NCBI GenBank assembly: GCA_050245975.1
Contig: JBFWWW010000072.1
Span: 1-16,236, forward strand
Direction: 5' to 3'
DNA: 16,236 bases
Source: JBFWWW01 sp050245975
Lineage (GTDB): Bacteria; Pseudomonadota; Alphaproteobacteria; Rhizobiales; Hyphomicrobiaceae
This document shows, in pieces, positions 12,372 to 16,236 of this stretch (position 1 is the stretch's first letter; the number at the start of each line of letters is the position of its first letter). A program made the position numbers and the translations under genes. Below the pieces are notes generated by a model, which was not told the DNA's origin, searched no databases, and saw only the letters and a list, made by a program, of their open reading frames with translations.

Positions 12372-14393
12372 ATGGCCACAGGCCCTGATTTTCGCTCGCG
12401 GCTCGACAGAATGGCAGGCGCCACGCTGGCCGGGTACATCCGTCTGGTCGAGCGTACGTCCACAGCGCCCGGCGACCTGTCGATGGCGCTGTCGCCCTAT
12501 TTCCATCATCACCCGTGCCTGATCGCCATGTGGCACGGGCAGTTCATGCTGCTGCCGCTGATCAAGCCGCCGCATATCCCGGTGCACATCATTCTCGCAC
12601 GGCACCGCGATGCCGAATTCATGGGCGCGGCGCTGCGCCGCTTCAACCTCGAGCTGATCCGCGGCGCGGGGTCCAACCAGCGCGAAGGCGACCGCGGCGG
12701 CTCGCATGCGTTCCGTGCCGCGCTGCAGGCGCTGCGCGACGAGATCACCATCGGCATGACGGCCGACATGCCGCCGGGCCCGGCGCGGCGTGCGGGGCTT
12801 GGCATCGTCACCATCGCGCGCATGTCCGGCCGGCCCATCGTGCCGGTGGCGCTCGCCACCTCGCACTATCACTCCTTCAACACCTGGAGCCGGATGACGC
12901 TCAACCTGCCGTTCTCCAAGATCGGGTTCTGCATGGGCGAACCGATCTCGGTGCCGCGCACGTGCGGAACGGAGGAGCTGGAGCGGCTGCGCAAGAAGGT
13001 CGAGGACTCTCTCAACGAGGCGACCGCGGAAGCCTATCGCATGGCGGGCGCCGACCCCTCGCGCGCCACGCCCGGGCACGGCGGGGAAGTCCCCGCTCCG
13101 GCCGGTCTCGCGCTCAAGACCTATCGCGGCATCACCAGACTGGCTCAGCCGGCGGCGCCGCTGCTCATCAGCTCGCGCCAGCGCAAGGGCAAGGAAGACC
13201 CCGCACGCAAGGGCGAGCGCCTCGGACAGGCGAGCCGGCCGCGACCCGAGGGGCCGCTCGCCTGGTTCCATGCCGCCAGCGTCGGCGAGACCAACGCCAT
13301 CCTGCCGCTGATGGCCTCGCTCGCCCAGCAGCAGCCGGCGCTGTCGTTCCTGCTGACGACCGGCACCGTGACCTCGGCGCAGCTCGCCGCCGAGCGACTG
13401 GGCAGCCGCGCCATCCACCAATACGTGCCGCTCGACGGTCCGGGCTTCGTCAGCCGCTTCCTCGATCACTGGCGGCCGGACATCGGCATCTTCACGGAAT
13501 CCGAAATCTGGCCGAACCTCATCCTCGCCAGCTCCGAACGGAAGATCCCGCTCGCGCTCGTCAACGGCCGCATGTCGAAGGCCTCGTTCCGCAAGTGGCG
13601 CAACAACCGCGGCCTGTCGAAGCCGCTGTTCAGCCGCTTCAACCTCGTGCTGGCGCAGAACGAGCTCTATGCGACGCGCTTCCTGCAGCTTGGCGCCCCG
13701 CACGTGCTGACGGTCGGCAACCTCAAGATCGATGCGCCGCCGCCGCCGGTCGATCCACGCGAGCTGGCACGCCTGCAGGAATTGCTGCAGGGTCGGCCGC
13801 TGCTCATCGCCGCCAGCACGCACGAGGGCGAGGACGGACAGGTGCTCGCCGCCCACCGCGCATTGCGCCGGCATGTCCCGCACCTGTGCACCATCATCGC
13901 GCCGCGTCATCCCGAGCGCGGCGCGGCCATCACCGATCTCATCCGCTCGCAGGGCCTGCAGGCGACGCGACGCTCGCTGGGCGAAGTGCCGACGGCGGAT
14001 TGCGACGCCTACGTCGCCGACACCATCGGCGAGCTGGGCCTGCTCTACAAGCTCGGGCCCGTCGCCTTCATCGGCGGCTCGCTCGTCCAGCACGGCGGGC
14101 AGAACCCGATCGAGGCCATCCGCCACGGCGCAGCGGTGCTGACGGGACCGCACTGGCAGAACTTCGCCGATGCCTACCAGTCGCTGCTGTCGAGCCGCGG
14201 CGCCATCGAGGTGCACTCGGCCGAGGAGATCGCCGCCGCCGCACGCGTGCTGCTGGAGGATACGGCCGAGCTGGCGCGCATGCGCGAGCGCGCGAGCGCG
14301 GTGCTGTCCAAGCTCGCCGGCGCGCTGCCGAAAACCATTGAGGCGCTGATGGGGTATCTCCCCGGCGACGAGGGCCTGAGGCGTGCCTCCTAG
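12372..14393 (+). CDS. waaA: fusion of a DUF374 (LpxJ-type acyltransferase) domain to Kdo transferase WaaA
   Basis: A single uninterrupted 673-residue frame carries two proteins that are normally separate. Residues 1 to about 225 are a DUF374 domain of the lysophospholipid-acyltransferase superfamily: LIAMWHGQFMLLPL (50-63), LARHRDAEFMGAAL (75-88), LELIRGAGS, ADMPPGPARRAG and GRPIVPVALATS. Residues from about 246 to the end are a complete WaaA/KdtA: TYRGITRLAQPAAPLL, RKGKEDPARKGERLG, HAASVGET (300-307, Glu306 the probable catalytic base), FTESEIWPNL, LVNGRMS, AASTHEGED and GGSLVQHGGQNPIEA. WaaA transfers Kdo from CMP-Kdo to lipid IVA at the inner membrane. The DUF374 family includes epsilonproteobacterial LpxJ, a late lipid A acyltransferase, so acylation is the likely N-terminal role. 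The ATG has only a weak AGGCAG upstream. An ATG at 13041 could give WaaA alone. The gene overlaps lpxK by 11 bp. Confidence 0.92.
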   Translation: MATGPDFRSRLDRMAGATLAGYIRLVERTSTAPGDLSMALSPYFHHHPCLIAMWHGQFMLLPLIKPPHIPVHIILARHRDAEFMGAALRRFNLELIRGAGSNQREGDRGGSHAFRAALQALRDEITIGMTADMPPGPARRAGLGIVTIARMSGRPIVPVALATSHYHSFNTWSRMTLNLPFSKIGFCMGEPISVPRTCGTEELERLRKKVEDSLNEATAEAYRMAGADPSRATPGHGGEVPAPAGLALKTYRGITRLAQPAAPLLISSRQRKGKEDPARKGERLGQASRPRPEGPLAWFHAASVGETNAILPLMASLAQQQPALSFLLTTGTVTSAQLAAERLGSRAIHQYVPLDGPGFVSRFLDHWRPDIGIFTESEIWPNLILASSERKIPLALVNGRMSKASFRKWRNNRGLSKPLFSRFNLVLAQNELYATRFLQLGAPHVLTVGNLKIDAPPPPVDPRELARLQELLQGRPLLIAASTHEGEDGQVLAAHRALRRHVPHLCTIIAPRHPERGAAITDLIRSQGLQATRRSLGEVPTADCDAYVADTIGELGLLYKLGPVAFIGGSLVQHGGQNPIEAIRHGAAVLTGPHWQNFADAYQSLLSSRGAIEVHSAEEIAAAARVLLEDTAELARMRERASAVLSKLAGALPKTIEALMGYLPGDEGLRRAS

Positions 14394-15450
14394 CGAGCCA
14401 GCCTGGTGGTACGGCACGCCGCGGCCGGGCCTCATGCGCTGCCTGGAGCCGCTCGCCGCCGTCTACGGCTGGGCGGCGATGGCACGCTACCGGTCCAAGG
14501 CGCCCTATCGCTCGCGCCTGCCCGTCCTCTGCGTCGGCAACCTGACGGCCGGCGGCACCGGCAAAACGCCGCTCGTTCTGTATCTGGCACGGCGGCTCGC
14601 GGAGCGCGGCGAGCGCCCGGTGCTCCTCACGCGCGGCTATGGCGGACGGCGCACGGGGCCCGCGTGGGTCGCGCCCGGAACCGATACCGCGCGCGAGACG
14701 GGCGATGAGCCCCTGCTGCTGGCGCGGACGGCGCCGACGCTGATCGCGCGCGACCGCGCGGCCGGCGCGGCGGCCATCGAAGCCGCCATCGAGCCGGATC
14801 GGAGCGCCAGCATCATCGTCATGGACGACGGCCTGCAGAACGGCACGCTGGCCAAGGACCTTGCCATCGCCGTGGTCGACGCCGGCCGAGGCTTCGGCAA
14901 CGGCGCGGTGATGCCTGCCGGCCCGTTGCGGGCACCGCTGGCGTTCCAGTTGCAGATGGTCGATGCGCTGCTCGTCAACTCCATCGCCGCCGACGCCGAG
15001 ACGAGCCCGGTGACGGTGGCGCTCAGGGCGCAGTTCCAGGGCCCGGTGCTGGCGGGACAGACACTCGCGGCGGACGACACCGCCTGGCTGCGCGGCGCGT
15101 CCGTGGTGGCGTGGGCCGGCATCGGCGCGCCGCAGCGCTTCTTCGCCCTGCTGGACAGCCTCGGCGCGCGGCGGGTGGAGACGCTGGCGCTCGCCGATCA
15201 CGCTCTGCCGTCGGCGACGGATGCCAGGCGTCTGATGGAGCTGGCGCAGCGCCACGGCGCGATGCTCGTGACAACGGAGAAGGACCTGGCGCGGCTTGGC
15301 GGGGAGAGCGGCCCCGCCGGCGATCTGGCGCGCGCCTCGCGCGCAATCCCGGTGGTGCTGACGCTCTCGGAGCGGGATCAGGGGCGGCTCGATGCGCTGA
15401 TCGACACCGCGCTCAAGACGCACCGCGACGCGCAGGCAACCCAGAGCTAG
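14383..15450 (+). CDS. lpxK: tetraacyldisaccharide 4'-kinase LpxK
   Basis: LpxK phosphorylates the 4' position of the lipid A disaccharide to make lipid IVA, the substrate of WaaA, at the cytoplasmic face of the inner membrane. The 355-residue product has the P-loop VGNLTAGGTGKTP (51-63, Lys61), TRGYGGR (83-89), GDEP (107-110), the Walker B-like MDDGLQN, and VVDAGRGFGNGAVMPAGPLR. A C-terminal VTTEKDLARL follows, all diagnostic. The start is GTG 14383, with GAGGG 8 nt upstream, inside the end of the fused waaA gene (11-bp overlap), so the two are probably translationally coupled. The stop codon shares a CTAG tetranucleotide with the stop of the convergent DUF2093 gene. Confidence 0.95.
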   Translation: MPPSEPAWWYGTPRPGLMRCLEPLAAVYGWAAMARYRSKAPYRSRLPVLCVGNLTAGGTGKTPLVLYLARRLAERGERPVLLTRGYGGRRTGPAWVAPGTDTARETGDEPLLLARTAPTLIARDRAAGAAAIEAAIEPDRSASIIVMDDGLQNGTLAKDLAIAVVDAGRGFGNGAVMPAGPLRAPLAFQLQMVDALLVNSIAADAETSPVTVALRAQFQGPVLAGQTLAADDTAWLRGASVVAWAGIGAPQRFFALLDSLGARRVETLALADHALPSATDARRLMELAQRHGAMLVTTEKDLARLGGESGPAGDLARASRAIPVVLTLSERDQGRLDALIDTALKTHRDAQATQS

Positions 15451-15692
15451 GCCTGAGGCTCGCCGCCGCCAGCAGCGCGGCGCGTCTCCTGCTCGCGCTT
15501 CCAGGCGATCTCGGCGTTGGCATACGCCTCCTGCAGCTCCACGCTCCAGTAGCGCAGATCGGGCAGCGGGATCATCTCGCCCGTCACCGCGCAGCGCACA
15601 TAGTCGCCGGGCGACAGCACCTGGAACTCGCCGTCCAGATAGCGCACCTTGGCTTCGCCCTTGAGGCCGAACAGTTTTTCGAACCGGTTCAT
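15447..15692 (-). CDS. DUF2093 domain-containing small protein
   Basis: The 81-residue protein matches the DUF2093 family, as recognised from KVRYLDGEFQVLSPGDYVRCAVTGEMIPLPDLRYWSVELQEAY (about residues 15-57) and a start with MNRFEKLFG. There is no signal peptide or membrane segment. The function is not established. The family is largely alphaproteobacterial and often sits near lpxK or xseA, as here. The start ATG 15690-15692 has a weak GGTGAG upstream; a longer frame would overlap the xseA end and lacks family similarity. Its TAG stop overlaps the lpxK TAG by sharing the palindrome CTAG. It lies downstream of xseA on the same strand, 88 bp away, with a hairpin between them. Confidence 0.83.
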   Translation of the reverse strand: MNRFEKLFGLKGEAKVRYLDGEFQVLSPGDYVRCAVTGEMIPLPDLRYWSVELQEAYANAEIAWKREQETRRAAGGGEPQA

Positions 15693-15743
15693 CGTCTCAC
15701 CATCGCGCACCCGGCTGGCGCGGCCGGGCGGGCGCAGCATACA

Positions 15744-15763
15744 GGCGCGCCGGTTGGCGCGCC
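15744..15763 (-). terminator. 8-bp stem with tetraloop after xseA
   Basis: GGCGCGCC occurs twice (15744-15751 and 15756-15763) around a 4-nt loop. Because each arm is itself a palindrome, the pair forms a very stable hairpin on either strand. It lies 17 bp past the xseA stop and about 50 bp before the DUF2093 start. No T-tract follows, so it may be a terminator, a processing or stabilising hairpin, or a chance restriction-site-like repeat. Confidence 0.45.
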
Positions 15764-15780
15764 ATATCCGAACAGCGAAA

Positions 15781-16236
15781 TCAGAACAGCGAGCCCTGCG
15801 AGCCGCCGCCCTGCGGTTTCGCCCGAGTCTTCGCCGCCGTCGCGGAGGCGGCGCCGTCGCCGGACGCCGCCGCCCCGACATGGCCGTCACCGAACTCGAT
15901 GTCGAGCGCCTGCCCGGCGGTGACCGCCGCGGCCGAGCGCACGACGCGGCCCTCCGCATCGCGCACGAGCGCATAGCCGCGCTGCAGCACACGCGCGTAG
16001 CCGAGCGAGGCAAGCAGGGCGGCAAGGCTGTCAAGACGCTGGCGGCAGCGTTCGATACGCACCGTCAACGTGTGCGGCGTGATGCGGCCGGCGACACGGG
16101 CGAACCGCGCCTGCTGCCGCGCGGCGATGCGGTGCAGGCCCTGCGCCAGACGGTCGGAGGTGTGCGCGAGGCGGTCGCCGGCCCGCGCGAAACGCACCGA
16201 CAGCAGACGCGGCTGGAACCGTGCCGACAGCCGCGC
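15781..16236 (-). CDS. xseA: exodeoxyribonuclease VII large subunit XseA, C-terminal part (runs off the right edge)
   Basis: This is the last 151 residues of the large subunit of exonuclease VII, which with XseB degrades single-stranded DNA in both directions and acts in repair and recombination. The visible part is the helical coiled-coil segment rich in Arg and Ala (RLAHTSDRLAQGLHRIAARQ and following). The conserved C-terminal domain comes next, with LLASLGYARVLQRGYALVRDAEGRVV and a strand-rich IEFGDGHVGAAA, then a low-complexity Ala/Lys tail and the family-typical ending GSQGSLF. The catalytic N-terminal half and the start codon lie beyond base 16236; an internal GTG at 16197 is not a real start since the frame continues unbroken to the edge. 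It is co-directional with the DUF2093 gene. Confidence 0.9.
   Translation of the reverse strand, partial: ARLSARFQPRLLSVRFARAGDRLAHTSDRLAQGLHRIAARQQARFARVAGRITPHTLTVRIERCRQRLDSLAALLASLGYARVLQRGYALVRDAEGRVVRSAAAVTAGQALDIEFGDGHVGAAASGDGAASATAAKTRAKPQGGGSQGSLF

Noticed and set aside
10290..15423. Very long minus-strand open frames opposite the ABC exporter, the waaA fusion and lpxK
   Set aside because: Their composition is the usual antisense shadow (Arg, Gly, Ala, His, Asp runs), while the plus strand encodes complete conserved proteins with all catalytic motifs.
15744..15763. Twin GGCGCGCC sites considered as a recombination or attachment site
   Set aside because: No integrase, target duplication or flanking mobile gene is present. 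The position just after xseA fits a 3' hairpin better.
1..16236. tRNA, rRNA, CRISPR, insertion sequence or phage genes
   Set aside because: No cloverleaf-like segment, regularly spaced repeats, transposase or phage motifs were seen in any gap or frame. The window is dense conserved chromosome.

Overview
The window reads as a GC-rich alphaproteobacterial chromosome segment, most likely from the Hyphomicrobiales (Rhizobiales) side. The basis is gene content recognised from the translations: a plant-type glutamate-cysteine ligase next to rsmE, a UbiA prenyltransferase, a small DUF4170 protein ahead of an MsbA-like exporter, a Kdo transferase and LpxK, and a DUF2093 gene next to xseA. No mobile element, CRISPR array, rRNA or tRNA was seen, and gene packing is dense and ordinary. 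The genus cannot be fixed from this sequence alone.

Layout from left to right. (1) Bases 1-495, minus: the N-terminal third or so of an omega-amino acid (beta-alanine):pyruvate aminotransferase running off the left edge. (2) 496-805: a 310-bp divergent intergenic region carrying a helically phased array of GGACCG repeats. (3) 806-1543, plus: a degenerate short-chain dehydrogenase/reductase lacking the catalytic Lys. (4) 1551-5595, minus: glcD-glcE-glcF, the three-subunit glycolate dehydrogenase, tightly spaced as one operon. (5) 5785-6189, plus: a secreted class I cytochrome c, divergent from glcD. (6) 6197-6421, minus: a small exported protein with a mirror-symmetric cysteine pattern. (7) 6559-8821, minus: gshA and rsmE, separated by a clear intrinsic terminator only about 20 bp before gshA. 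(8) 8903-9868, plus: ubiA, followed by a perfect 11-bp stem-loop. (9) 10073-15450, plus: an envelope-lipid cluster of DUF4170 protein, MsbA-like ABC exporter, a single-ORF fusion of a DUF374 acyltransferase domain to Kdo transferase (WaaA), and LpxK. (10) 15447-16236, minus: a DUF2093 protein and the C-terminal part of XseA, convergent on lpxK.

Functionally the right half is a lipid A finishing and export module. LpxK phosphorylates the lipid A disaccharide, the WaaA domain adds Kdo, the fused DUF374 domain (the family that includes the epsilonproteobacterial late acyltransferase LpxJ) probably adds an acyl chain, and the ABC exporter flips the product. The left half is respiratory and redox metabolism: glycolate oxidation, a periplasmic cytochrome c, glutathione synthesis and ubiquinone synthesis. 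The most interesting item is the DUF374-WaaA fusion. Next come the cysteine-symmetric exported mini-protein and the phased repeat array upstream of the degenerate SDR.
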